This document shows, piece after piece, positions 16,814 through 25,188 of a stretch of 33,107 nucleotides of DNA. Source of the stretch: Acidimicrobiia bacterium (lineage in GTDB: Bacteria; Actinomycetota; Acidimicrobiia; Spongiisociales; Spongiisociaceae); NCBI GenBank assembly GCA_009841075.1, contig VXMP01000008.1:1-33107 (forward strand), written 5' to 3'. The translations under genes and the position numbers were made by a program. The notes beneath the pieces were generated by a model that did not search any database, was not told the DNA's origin, and saw nothing but the letters and a program-made list of their open reading frames with translations. Numbering within the stretch: the stretch's first letter is position 1; every line of letters starts with the position of its first letter.

Positions 16814-17120
16814 AAAAGCAAAATCCGCCCACCTCCCCCGGCTATGCCGGGTCCCCGCCCCCGTGCCACCTGATTCGGAGCGGGGTCAACCATGCCCGGA
16901 CTGAAGCCGGGAGACGCAGCCGGGGGACTGCGGTCGGCTGTTCGCTCCATACAAATATGTTCCCTAGATGTACATTCCCTTGGGGCCGGGAATCCGATCA
17001 GGGTTTTCCTACCGCTAACCCGGCCTTCGGTGCTTGGCAACCCCCCTACGTATCATGGAACACAGACAAATACAACCCCCTTGTTTGAGAACGCGAAAAA
17101 TACTCCCCAGACACCCCCTT
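16814..17120 (+). repeat. dispersed noncoding repeat, copy A
   Basis: This is the divergent copy of a three-member family in this window. Landmarks in order are a GC hairpin CCCGGC-TAT-GCCGGG, the segment CCACCTGATTCGGAGCG, a hairpin CCCGG-ACTGAA-CCGGG type stem, the invariant TACAAATATGTTCCCT (16950-16965), CGGCCTTCGGTGCTTGGCAA, CTACGTATCATG, and a terminal GAACGCGAAAAA. It carries a small insertion after GGGAGAC compared with the other copies. It fills most of the 458-bp convergent spacer between dppC and the - strand gene. Open frames inside it are not conserved as proteins. Bases 16693-16813 and 17121-17150 show nothing else. Confidence 0.85.
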
Positions 17121-17150
17121 CAGACCGCGGTTCCTATCGTGGATTACCGA

Positions 17151-17918
17151 TCAGACCCAGGTTTGCGGCTCATCCTCGGGATGGAATCGGGCTACCCGTA
17201 GTCCGGCTTCCTGAGCGATCTCCATAAACACCCCTTTGGAATCCCCCGGACCCCGGCTCAGGCCGGCCGAATAGGTGCCTTTGGCTGCGGCCATGATGGC
17301 GGCCCCGAAACCCGCCGCCTTCAGGTAGTCATGGTGATCGGAAATGCCCAGAACCATCCGGCGGCCACCGTTGCCGTCCCCCACCATCAGGTCAACCCGC
17401 ACCGCCCCCCACCCTGAGTCGGTGGGAGCGACGTAACAGGTGGCTTTCGTGCCATCGGTTGGGTGCCTCCCCGCCCAGAGCGGCCCGACCGGCTCCGGGA
17501 AGGTAACCGCCTGGCCTGCTCGGAGCGGACGCCCGGCCACCGTCCAGGCCAGGCGGGTTTCCAGATACGGATCATCCCCTGGGGATACGTAACGGGCCAG
17601 CGCCGCGGCCAGGCCCCCGCCGGTGGAGGCGTTGCAAACGAAAGGAGAGTTGGGGGCGGAAAATCGGGCGGGAAGGTGGGCACCCACCACCACCGGAATG
17701 CCGTTTTCGGCCGCCTCGTGGATTCGGGGAAGGTACACCTCGGCCAGATGGTCTACCGCCAGCACATCCCATCCCAACACCGATTCCGTAGGAGCTTCTT
17801 CCTCGGCGTCAGAAGGGTTTTTGAGTACCCCGATGGTTATATCCGGCCAGGCTTGGAGCACCCGGACCAGCCGGCTTCTTAGGTCGGCCTCCACCCCCAG
17901 GGCGATCCGATAGGTCAC
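17151..17918 (-). CDS. unrecognised protein with Rossmann-like features
   Basis: I do not firmly recognise this 255-residue protein. From the GTG at 17918 it begins TYRIALGVEADLRSRLVRVL, resembling a first strand-helix unit. GIPVVVGAHLPARF near the middle, followed by VCNASTGGGLAAALARYV and FPEPVG, is loosely like actinobacterial saccharopine-dehydrogenase-like or dihydrodipicolinate-reductase-like proteins, but no clear GxGxxG is seen. The GTG overlaps the stop of a 46-codon ORF (GTGA), arguing for coupled translation. A TTG at 17993 would add 25 residues but has no ribosome site. No signal peptide is present in this frame. The function is unknown. Confidence 0.6.
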   Translation of the reverse strand: MTYRIALGVEADLRSRLVRVLQAWPDITIGVLKNPSDAEEEAPTESVLGWDVLAVDHLAEVYLPRIHEAAENGIPVVVGAHLPARFSAPNSPFVCNASTGGGLAAALARYVSPGDDPYLETRLAWTVAGRPLRAGQAVTFPEPVGPLWAGRHPTDGTKATCYVAPTDSGWGAVRVDLMVGDGNGGRRMVLGISDHHDYLKAAGFGAAIMAAAKGTYSAGLSRGPGDSKGVFMEIAQEAGLRVARFHPEDEPQTWV

Positions 17919-18055
17919 GGACGGGTCGAAACCGGCTTCCAGGTTCCCGGTTCGGGTTGAGGCGGGATGTAGGAGGCGACCGTCTTCCGCCAAGAGGATA
18001 CGGCTACGGCTGCTGTTACCAGCACAACCAGCAGGATCAGAGTTCGAATCTTCAT
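17915..18055 (-). CDS. 46-residue single-pass membrane peptide (small ORF)
   Basis: ATG at 18055 opens a 46-codon frame with a basic start (MKIR), a long hydrophobic helix LILLVVLVTAAVAV (6-19), then SSWRK and a Pro-rich tail PPQPEPGTWKPV. It resembles small actinobacterial membrane proteins with a Trp-containing tail (DLW-39 style), but the match is weak. Its TGA overlaps the GTG of the downstream gene by four bases. Alternatively it is the signal anchor of that gene displaced by a frameshift, since the downstream frame is open without a start through most of it. Confidence 0.5.
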   Translation of the reverse strand: MKIRTLILLVVLVTAAVAVSSWRKTVASYIPPQPEPGTWKPVSTRP

Positions 18056-18093
18056 AATCGGTGTGATTCTAAATGGAACCGACCCGATAGGGG

Positions 18094-19578
18094 TCAGGCC
18101 GCCAACGGACGGGGTTGATCTTGGGCCGGTGCCAGAGATACCGGCTCGAACGCCTCGAATCCATAATCGAACAGCCTCATGACGTCTGCATAATGTCCGT
18201 TTGATCCGAGCACGACGGCGTAGAGCCTTCGCCCGTCCCGTTCGGCTGCCGCGGCCATGGTCAATCCGGCCTTGGAGGTAAACCCGGTCTTGATGCCGAG
18301 GGCACCCTCATATTCGGTCAGCAGCCGGTTTTTGTTGGTATTGGCGCGGTTTTCTCCTCGAGGGCCTCGGGGAAAGACGACTTCCGGTGCCCGTACCAGC
18401 TCTTCAAAGGTAGGCAAGGCCATGGCGGCCCGGGCTATAGCCAGCAGGTCTCGAGCCGAGGTGTAATGGTCTGTTGCATCAAGCCCGTGGGGGTTGGCGA
18501 AGCTGGTGTTCTGCAACCCCAGGGCTTCGACCTTGGCGTTCATCAAAGCCGAAAAACCCTCCACCGATCCCCCCAGATGCTCGGCCAGGGCTACGGCGGC
18601 GTCGTTGCCGCTGCGCAGCATCAGCCCTCCCAACAACTGCTCCACCGTCCAGGGATCTTCGCCTGCTACCAGACCCACCTCCGAATATCCGACCCCGGCG
18701 GCGGTGGCCGATATGGACACCTTTTCGTCCAATGAAGCGTTTTCCAGCGTCACCAGGGCGGTCATTATCTTGGTGGTGGAGGCCAGGGATCGGCGTTCGT
18801 CGGCATCCTTTTCCGCCAGAACCCGCTCGTAGGTCTCATCGAACAATATCCAGGTACGGGCGCTTACCCGAGGCGGTTCGAGGGCTTCCAACCGCCCGTC
18901 GGCAGGGACCAGGAAGGTGGGCGCAGTGGGTAGGGACCGTGCCCGCCACAAAAGGGTGGCGCTCTGGGCTCTGGAGACAAAATCTTCCGGACAGTAGAGG
19001 GCGGGCAACGTGCTGCATCCCTTGATGACCCCCGCCTCGGCCAGGGCATCGATATGGACGGAGTGCACGTTGGATACGGTGTCGACAAATAGGGACGGTT
19101 TCCCCGACTCCTTCAATCCGTAGGTACGACCCAGGAAGGCGGCCATCTGGCCTCGGGTAACGTTGTTGTCAGGGCAGAATCGAAGAGGATCCCGGCTGCA
19201 ACCGTTTATTATCCCCAGCTGCGCCAGCCGAGCCACATACGGAGACCACCATCTGTTCACCTCCACATCTGCGAACGGACCGTGAGGCTCGGAGTGGTCG
19301 GGTATTTCCACCCCGAGGCTTTTTGCCAGCCATACCGCCAGCACCCAGCGTTTAATCGGCTGGTGAGGGCAGAACAGCTCGACCGGGCCTTGCTGATCGA
19401 TTACATCGCCGACCAGGCAGGCGGTTCCCTTCAGAACCCCCTCGGCATCCAAGCCTTCGATAGCCGGAGCATGAACACCGTCCACCGGGACATCATCAAA
19501 GGCCGCCACCGGCGGAGGGGCGAGCGAAGAAGAGACCAGTGAGGCCAGGGCAGCGGCTATGAACAGGGCTTTTTTCAC
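18094..19578 (-). CDS. SLH-domain D-alanyl-D-alanine carboxypeptidase (peptidase S11)
   Basis: The enzyme trims the terminal D-Ala of peptidoglycan stem peptides outside the membrane. The 494-residue product has a signal peptide (1 to about 26), three SLH repeats (about 27-213), then an S11 catalytic domain with Ser267 in STTK (267-270), SGN (323-325) and KTG (430-432). All catalytic motifs are intact. Each SLH repeat has a Cys pair (54/70, 127/135, 188/196) in a GCS...FCPD context, a style I associate with Acidimicrobiia. SLH repeats should anchor it to a wall polymer. The GTG start gives MKKALFIAAALASLV. It is divergent from the sulphur gene pair. Confidence 0.93.
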   Translation of the reverse strand: MKKALFIAAALASLVSSSLAPPPVAAFDDVPVDGVHAPAIEGLDAEGVLKGTACLVGDVIDQQGPVELFCPHQPIKRWVLAVWLAKSLGVEIPDHSEPHGPFADVEVNRWWSPYVARLAQLGIINGCSRDPLRFCPDNNVTRGQMAAFLGRTYGLKESGKPSLFVDTVSNVHSVHIDALAEAGVIKGCSTLPALYCPEDFVSRAQSATLLWRARSLPTAPTFLVPADGRLEALEPPRVSARTWILFDETYERVLAEKDADERRSLASTTKIMTALVTLENASLDEKVSISATAAGVGYSEVGLVAGEDPWTVEQLLGGLMLRSGNDAAVALAEHLGGSVEGFSALMNAKVEALGLQNTSFANPHGLDATDHYTSARDLLAIARAAMALPTFEELVRAPEVVFPRGPRGENRANTNKNRLLTEYEGALGIKTGFTSKAGLTMAAAAERDGRRLYAVVLGSNGHYADVMRLFDYGFEAFEPVSLAPAQDQPRPLAA

Positions 19579-19695
19579 GGCTACAGGCGGCTCTCTTGGG
19601 TGGGGGTAAGGTTAAAGGCCGAAACCAGTGTAAATGGATCCTATAAAGACCAAGTATTTTACCCGGACCGGATACGACCGAATAAGCGAGGACAT

Positions 19696-21030
19696 TTGGA
19701 GGTAAAGATTATTCCCACCCCCGGACTGGGGGACACCTCCTACCTGGTCAGCCAGGATGGGGTGGGGGTGGTTATCGACCCACAGCGGGACGTGGATCGG
19801 TTTGAGCAGGCCATTGCGGAGGCGGCGGTGGAGGTGGCCTTTGTGATCGAAACCCACCTGCACAACGATTATGTCTCCGGCGGTCGGGACCTGGCGGGAA
19901 GGACAGGGGCGGACCTGGTTCTCCCGGCCGGAGCGGGGGCCGCCTTTCCTTACCTACCCGCCTTTCATCTGGAAGATCTGGAAGCCGGTTCGATGGCGAT
20001 CCGCCCGATTCATACCCCCGGCCACACCCCCGAGCACATGAGCTATGTCTTGATGCTGGACGGGGAATATCAGGCGGTGTTCTCCGGCGGAAGCCTGATG
20101 GTGGGCACGGCCGGAAGAACCGATCTGTTGGGAAAAGACCGAGCCCCGGGGCTGGCCCGCCTCCAGTACGGATCGGTTCATCGACTGGCCGGACTACCCG
20201 ATCACACTCTCCTCTATCCCACCCATGGTGCCGGTTCGTTCTGCGCCGCCTCCTCGACCGGACGCTCCTACTCCACCATCGGCCAGGAGCGGGACACCAA
20301 CCCGGTGCTTACCTATCCCGACATGGAAGCCTTTGTCCAAGGCCAACTTAACGCCCTCCCCGCCTACCCGAAATACTACGCCCACATGGGTCCTATAAAC
20401 CTGATGGGACCCTCGCCTATATCCAACGCTTCGTTGCCGATCCTGGATCCGACCGACCTGCCGGACGAGGCTGCGGTGATCGACATCCGGCCCCGACAGT
20501 CGTTCGCCGACGGTCACCTTCCTGGTTCGATCGGACTGGAAATGAGCCCACAGGTGGCGGTATGGGCGGGTTGGCTGATCCCGTTCAACGCCCGGGTGGT
20601 TATCGTGGCCGAGCCCGATCAGGATATCGACGAAGCGGCCAGACAGTTCCGGCGGATCGGCTTCGACGATCTGGCCGGAGTGGTTTACGGGCTTTCCGAT
20701 TACCATCTGCCACTCAATTCGTACCGAACCCGAACCGTGTCGGATCTGGCCCAAGCCCTGGCCGAAGGAGCGGATATTCGGGTGATAGATGTTCGCTCCC
20801 CGGAGGAATGGAACGCCGGGCACATCAGGGGTTCGGTCAACGGATATGTGCCCGATCTGGTGAGCCATCTTCCCGATAATATGGATGGGGATGGAGCCAC
20901 CTGGGTGATTTGCGGAACCGGATACCGGGCAACCGCCGCCGCCGGATTGCTGGAGCTACAGGGGATTTCGCCGTTGGTGGTGGAGCGGGGAGGGGTTCCT
21001 GACGTGCTATCCCTGATTGAAGCCGGTTAG
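19696..21030 (+). CDS. metallo-beta-lactamase-fold protein with two rhodanese domains (persulfide dioxygenase-like)
   Basis: The protein combines a glyoxalase II/ETHE1-like domain (about 1-240) with two rhodanese domains (about 255-340 and 345-444), an architecture linked to sulfane-sulphur oxidation and transfer. Seen are ETHLHNDYVSGG (His54, His56, Asp58), HTPGH (His106, His110) and PTHG (His177). The usual Asp of the TGD motif is Gly132 (FSGGS). The second rhodanese has an active-site Cys in ICGTGYR (Cys406); the first has lost it. The TTG at 19696 is preferred (444 residues, GCGAGGA upstream); a GTG at 19600 would add 32 atypical residues. The ferredoxin/NrfD gene starts 7 nt later. Confidence 0.9.
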   Translation: MEVKIIPTPGLGDTSYLVSQDGVGVVIDPQRDVDRFEQAIAEAAVEVAFVIETHLHNDYVSGGRDLAGRTGADLVLPAGAGAAFPYLPAFHLEDLEAGSMAIRPIHTPGHTPEHMSYVLMLDGEYQAVFSGGSLMVGTAGRTDLLGKDRAPGLARLQYGSVHRLAGLPDHTLLYPTHGAGSFCAASSTGRSYSTIGQERDTNPVLTYPDMEAFVQGQLNALPAYPKYYAHMGPINLMGPSPISNASLPILDPTDLPDEAAVIDIRPRQSFADGHLPGSIGLEMSPQVAVWAGWLIPFNARVVIVAEPDQDIDEAARQFRRIGFDDLAGVVYGLSDYHLPLNSYRTRTVSDLAQALAEGADIRVIDVRSPEEWNAGHIRGSVNGYVPDLVSHLPDNMDGDGATWVICGTGYRATAAAGLLELQGISPLVVERGGVPDVLSLIEAG

Positions 21031-21036
21031 AACCCT

Positions 21037-22611
21037 ATGCAGTACGGGTTTGTTATCGATCAGACCGCCTGCATCGGATGTCATGCCTGTACGGTGGCGT
21101 GCAAAACCGAACACGACGTACCCCTGGGGGTAAACCGTACCTGGGTCAAGTACATCGAGTCCGGCACCTGGCCCGACACCACCAGAGCGTTTTCGGTGAT
21201 GCGTTGCAACCATTGTGCGGATGCCCCCTGCGTGACCATCTGTCCCACCGGAGCGCTCTTTACCCGCCCGGACGGGATAGTCGATTTCGATACCAGCCTC
21301 TGCATCGGTTGCAAAAGCTGTATGCAGGCCTGTCCTTACGATGCCCTCTACATCGACCCGCAGGACAACACCGCCCAGAAGTGCAACTACTGTGTTCATC
21401 GGGTTGAGGTAGGGCTGGAGCCGGCCTGCGTGGTGGTCTGTCCCGAGGGGGCGATCATATCCGGCCTGGTTGACGATCCCTCCACTCCAATATCCCATCT
21501 GCTGGCCACCGAACAGCTGCTCCAACGATCTCCCGAGCAGGGTACCCGTCCCAACCTTTGGTACCGGGGGGCGGATCCCGACGCCATAAACCCGCTGGGA
21601 GCGACCGATTCGGGAGACGGAGGGTTGTGGAAGGACCCGGCCCCGTCCTTTATGACCGTTGACCTAACCCCACCCCAGGGACGGTCGGGCCGAAGGGCTG
21701 GCTCGGTGCCGGAAGATCGGCCTTCTCCTCCCCGGGTGGTCTATAACGCCGACCATCCCCGACCGTGGGGTTGGCGGGTCTCCAGCTATTTCCTCACCAA
21801 GGGGATTTCGGCGGGAGTAGCCATGGTTATGGCGATAGCTTTGGCGGCCGGACTGGGCACGGAGGGCTCTTTAATCAGGTGGATCGCCCCGTTGATAGCC
21901 GGGTTCTTCCTTTTTGTCACCGGGGTGTTGCTGGTGGCCGACCTTAAACGACCGGATCGGTTCGTCTATGTCTTGCTCAAAGGGAACCCACGTTCCTGGC
22001 TGGTGAGGGGAGCGTGGATTCTCACTGCCTACGGGGGGCTGATCGGCCTGTGGCTCCTGTTCGGTTTGCTGGGTAACGACCCGGCTCTGGCCGTAGTGAT
22101 CTGGGTGACCGGGGTGGTAGGTATCGGGGCAGCCGGTTACACCGCCTTTCTGTTCGGCCAGGCCGAGGGAAGAGATCTCTGGCAATCCCCCACCCTGTTA
22201 TGGCATACGCTGGCCGGGGCACTGACCGCCGGAGCCGGGACGATGGCCCTACTGACCGGTGGATTGGGGATAGAGAATGGGGAGACGATAGAGCGGACTT
22301 CGACCTGGTGTTTGATAGCTGGACTGGTCGCCCTCGGAATTATTTCGGCTCTTGAGCTCCGGTCCAAGCATCCCACCGAGAACGGTCGGGCCGCCTTCCA
22401 CCATCTGACCAGAGGGGCCTGGGCCAGGGAATGGTGGTGGGGAGGCCACCTGCTGGGAGTTCTGATACCGCTGGGTTTGGCAACGGCCTACCTGATCGGC
22501 GGGAGCGAATCCGGCCTGCTGATAGGCGCAGGCGGAGCGGCGGCGATGATCGGGTTATGGCTGGCCGACGACGCGTTCGTTCGAGCGGGCCAAAGCGTCC
22601 CCTTGTCCTAG
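21037..22611 (+). CDS. fused four-cluster ferredoxin / NrfD-PsrC membrane protein
   Basis: Residues 1-145 hold 16 cysteines in four groups (12/15/18/22, 57/60/65/69, 89/92/95/99, 116/119/131/135), the pattern of PsrB/DmsB-type subunits with four [4Fe-4S] clusters. After a hydrophilic linker (about 146-245) come about eight membrane helices of NrfD/PsrC type (about 250-515), the quinone-binding partner. Normally these are separate proteins working with a molybdopterin subunit; none is encoded here. Coupling to the rhodanese gene suggests electron transfer between sulphur compounds and quinone. The direction of flow is unknown. Confidence 0.9.
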   Translation: MQYGFVIDQTACIGCHACTVACKTEHDVPLGVNRTWVKYIESGTWPDTTRAFSVMRCNHCADAPCVTICPTGALFTRPDGIVDFDTSLCIGCKSCMQACPYDALYIDPQDNTAQKCNYCVHRVEVGLEPACVVVCPEGAIISGLVDDPSTPISHLLATEQLLQRSPEQGTRPNLWYRGADPDAINPLGATDSGDGGLWKDPAPSFMTVDLTPPQGRSGRRAGSVPEDRPSPPRVVYNADHPRPWGWRVSSYFLTKGISAGVAMVMAIALAAGLGTEGSLIRWIAPLIAGFFLFVTGVLLVADLKRPDRFVYVLLKGNPRSWLVRGAWILTAYGGLIGLWLLFGLLGNDPALAVVIWVTGVVGIGAAGYTAFLFGQAEGRDLWQSPTLLWHTLAGALTAGAGTMALLTGGLGIENGETIERTSTWCLIAGLVALGIISALELRSKHPTENGRAAFHHLTRGAWAREWWWGGHLLGVLIPLGLATAYLIGGSESGLLIGAGGAAAMIGLWLADDAFVRAGQSVPLS

Positions 22612-22668
22612 CAAGAGGGAAGGAGCCATGGACAGAAACCTTCTATAAACTGGGGGAAACACTTACAA

Positions 22669-22948
22669 GAACGCAAAAAACCGCACACCTCACCCGGCTA
22701 CGCCGGGTCCCCACCCCCGCCGCACACCACCTGATTCGGAGCGTGGTCAACCATGCCCGGACTGAAGCCGGGAGACTGCGGTTCGGCTGTTCGCTCCATA
22801 CAAATATGTTCCCTCAATTGCCGGGGATCCGATCGGGATACCTACCTCTTGCCCGGCCTTCGGTGCTTGGCAACCCCCTACGTATCATGACCGAGGGACA
22901 AATTCAACCCCTAATTTCGGGAACGCGAAAAAACCCCCCAAGCACCTC
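22669..22948 (+). repeat. dispersed noncoding repeat, copy B
   Basis: This is the complete reference copy. It contains a 7-bp hairpin ACCCGGC-TAC-GCCGGGT, a second hairpin CCCGG-ACTGAAG-CCGGG, TACAAATATGTTCCCT (22799-22814), GCCCGGCCTTCGGTGCTTGG and CTACGTATCATG. Its ends are similar direct repeats: GAACGCAAAAAACCGC at the left and GAACGCGAAAAAACCCCC at the right, each followed by a CACCTCA block. It occupies most of the 416-bp convergent spacer between the NrfD fusion and glpD. Copy C matches it almost base for base in the core. Bases 22612-22668 and 22949-23027 show nothing recognisable. Confidence 0.88.
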
Positions 22949-23027
22949 AAATCACCTAAACAGGAGGCCGTGCGCCCCCTTGGGGTTAGGAATTGGCGGG
23001 ATTTTGGTCTTATGCCGAAGCCTCGGG

Positions 23028-24680
23028 TCAGAGTCCTTGGTCTTCCAACTCCTGCTCAAAATGGGTCACCGCCGCTCCGGTTTCAGACTCTGACCACCCC
23101 ATTTCCTCAGCTAGAAGGTCGGCAATGGGGCGGGCCCATTTTCTGCCGTGATCTTCCGAGGACCAGGCCAGCCTGGTGCGGCGCAGGGCGAAGTCGCCGA
23201 CCGTGGCCACGGCTTCGTGGCGGACGGTGTAGACCACCTCGGCCAACGCTATCGGTGCCGGGTCCATTATCTGACGAAGCCGGGGTTCAGACTCCAACAG
23301 GTCAAGCAGGTTCTCGGAGTGGGTCCCGTATCGAGCGATCAGATGGGCACCGTATCCGGCGGGTAACCCGATCCGTTCTAAGCGGGATCGAACCCGGGGT
23401 TCCAGATCGTCTCCTATCCCCGCCCCCGATAGCGGAAGGCGATGGGTTGGAGACGGTACCGACACCCCCAGATGGCTGCAGACCTTATCGACCGCCTCGG
23501 CGGCGATGACCCGGGCCGAGCTGAGCTTGCCCCCCGAAATGGAAAACGCCCCCGGCCGATGCTCGACGATCCGATGTTCCCGCGAGGCGGAGGCGGTAGC
23601 GTTACCTCCCCCGGTCAGGGCGCGGACTCCGGCGAAGGCCGCCAAGGGGGGTTCTGCGACCTGTTTCAGGTAGCGGCCGAGATGGTCCTGCAGATACTCC
23701 TGGTCGGCCTGGTCCGGGCGCACCCTACCCGGATCACCTTCGTACCGGGTGTCGGTGGTACCTACCAGGGCCAGCCCGTTCCAGGGGATCAGGAACAGCA
23801 GGCGTCCGTCGTCCGTATGAGGGATAACCAGGGCATGATCGCCTAACCCGAGAGCCTCCGGCCGGTAAACCAGATGAACCCCTTTCGAAAGCCGAATGGG
23901 TTCTCCACCGGACCGTCCGTTAGCTACCGGGGTGGGGGAGGCCCAGGTGGCCGAGACCACCGCTCTAGACCTGACCTGTCCCACCTGGTCATACTCCGCC
24001 ACCGAAACCACCCAACTCTTCCCATCGGATGCGATGCCGGTGGATTTCATTCTTGAGGCCGCCACTGCTCCGTCGGCGACTACCGCTGTCTTGAGCAGGG
24101 ACATAACCAGGCGGGCGTCGTCGGTTTGGGCATCGCGGTAGACGAACCCGCCCCGGGGTGCGTCAAGGCATAACTCGGGAAAAAAGGTCGCCAGGGCTTC
24201 GGAATCGAGGCGTCGATGACGTACCTCTCCCGAGCGCCGCCCCAGCCGGTCGTAAAGGGTTAATCCCGCCTTCAGCCCGACCGCTTTAAGCGGTCCGATG
24301 GTCATCCAGGCCGGCAGGTTTAACAGCCCCCCACCTTTCAAGAGTGGGATCACAAAGTCGAGATCGTTATACAGGTGGTCGGCGGTTCTACGCAGAATCT
24401 CCTGTTCCCTTAAACCCTGACGGATCAGGCCGAATCTCAGCTGCGGCAGGTAGCGAATCCCGCCGTGGATCAGCTTGGTCGACTTGCCGGAAGCACCCCC
24501 GGCGAAGTCGTCCTGCTCCACCAGGGCGACCGTCAGCCCCCGGGCGGCGGCGTCCCGAGCAATGGAAGCTCCGATAACTCCTCCGCCCACCACCAAAAGA
24601 TCGAAAACGGTCGGCTCGAACAGTGCTCGCCGAGCCGAATGATGGGTCCATGTCCCCTGGGATACCGGATAATCAGCCAC
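23028..24680 (-). CDS. glpD: glycerol-3-phosphate dehydrogenase, FAD-dependent
   Basis: GlpD oxidises glycerol 3-phosphate to dihydroxyacetone phosphate and passes electrons to quinone at the membrane. The 550-residue product has the FAD site VVGGGVIGASIARDAAARG (30-48), the family motif GGASGKSTKLIHGGIRYL (about 61-78), LFLIPWNGLALVGTTDTRYEG, and the C-terminal helical domain with VVYTVRHEAVATVGDFALRRTR. Length is normal. It starts with GTG and has a weak ribosome site. It is the last gene of the - strand operon, 31 nt after the DUF1801 gene, and ends at a convergent spacer. Confidence 0.95.
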   Translation of the reverse strand: MADYPVSQGTWTHHSARRALFEPTVFDLLVVGGGVIGASIARDAAARGLTVALVEQDDFAGGASGKSTKLIHGGIRYLPQLRFGLIRQGLREQEILRRTADHLYNDLDFVIPLLKGGGLLNLPAWMTIGPLKAVGLKAGLTLYDRLGRRSGEVRHRRLDSEALATFFPELCLDAPRGGFVYRDAQTDDARLVMSLLKTAVVADGAVAASRMKSTGIASDGKSWVVSVAEYDQVGQVRSRAVVSATWASPTPVANGRSGGEPIRLSKGVHLVYRPEALGLGDHALVIPHTDDGRLLFLIPWNGLALVGTTDTRYEGDPGRVRPDQADQEYLQDHLGRYLKQVAEPPLAAFAGVRALTGGGNATASASREHRIVEHRPGAFSISGGKLSSARVIAAEAVDKVCSHLGVSVPSPTHRLPLSGAGIGDDLEPRVRSRLERIGLPAGYGAHLIARYGTHSENLLDLLESEPRLRQIMDPAPIALAEVVYTVRHEAVATVGDFALRRTRLAWSSEDHGRKWARPIADLLAEEMGWSESETGAAVTHFEQELEDQGL

Positions 24681-24711
24681 TTCTTTAAAGAAACGCCGGG
24701 TCGGGGTTAAC

Positions 24712-25176
24712 TCAGCCCCGTTTCCCGGAACGCCTGCCGCGGTGGTAGATATCGATGAATCGGTCGACCTCGTAGCGGGAGATGGCGTCGCCGAGGACGT
24801 CTAAGGGCAGGTCTTCAAGTCGGCGAAAACGAACGCAGCTTTTGCCCATGTCCAGCCTCTTGCCGGTGGCTTTATAGGCCTCTTCGAAAGTTTGTCGGGC
24901 CTCCTCGTCGGCGTATACCCCCGACAGATAAACCGACATATGGCGTTTCTGGGAGGCCAGCGCCGCATACATGAGCGGCTTGCCGTTGTAGGTGTCGGCC
25001 AGGGTCGAAAGTGGGACCTCATAGGTGATCATCCCCCAACGCATCTCCTCCTCGTATCCATCCGGCAGATGGTCGAGGATGACCGACCGCACCGCAGCCA
25101 AAGCCGTCCGTCGTTCCGACGGCAAACCCGCAAGGTACTCGTCTACGGTGGTGGCGTCTGATCGCATCAAGGCCAC
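24712..25176 (-). CDS. DUF1801 (YdhG-like) protein
   Basis: This 154-residue soluble protein carries the DUF1801 fold: TTVDEYLAGLPSERRTALAAVR near the start, EEEMRWGMITYEVP near 45 and a final region LDMGKSCVRFRRLEDLPLDVLG. Members include Fra-like iron chaperones and many proteins of unknown role, so no specific function is claimed. A GTG start is used; an ATG three codons later is equally plausible. It is 12 nt downstream of the SLC13 gene, so the two are probably co-transcribed. Confidence 0.8.
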   Translation of the reverse strand: MALMRSDATTVDEYLAGLPSERRTALAAVRSVILDHLPDGYEEEMRWGMITYEVPLSTLADTYNGKPLMYAALASQKRHMSVYLSGVYADEEARQTFEEAYKATGKRLDMGKSCVRFRRLEDLPLDVLGDAISRYEVDRFIDIYHRGRRSGKRG

Positions 25177-25188
25177 ATAATAGAGGGG

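Noticed and set aside
18035-18056. tRNA-like GTTCGAATC segment
   Set aside because: The flanking bases do not form a T-stem and no acceptor or anticodon arm can be drawn.
19600-19695. Upstream GTG start for the rhodanese fusion
   Set aside because: The extra 32 residues are unlike the start of an MBL domain and occupy the divergent promoter region; the TTG at 19696 has a better ribosome site.
22755-22940. Open frames inside the dispersed repeats (about 60-220 codons)
   Set aside because: They are similar between copies only because the DNA is similar; frames are broken in copy A and their ends differ, so coding is not supported.
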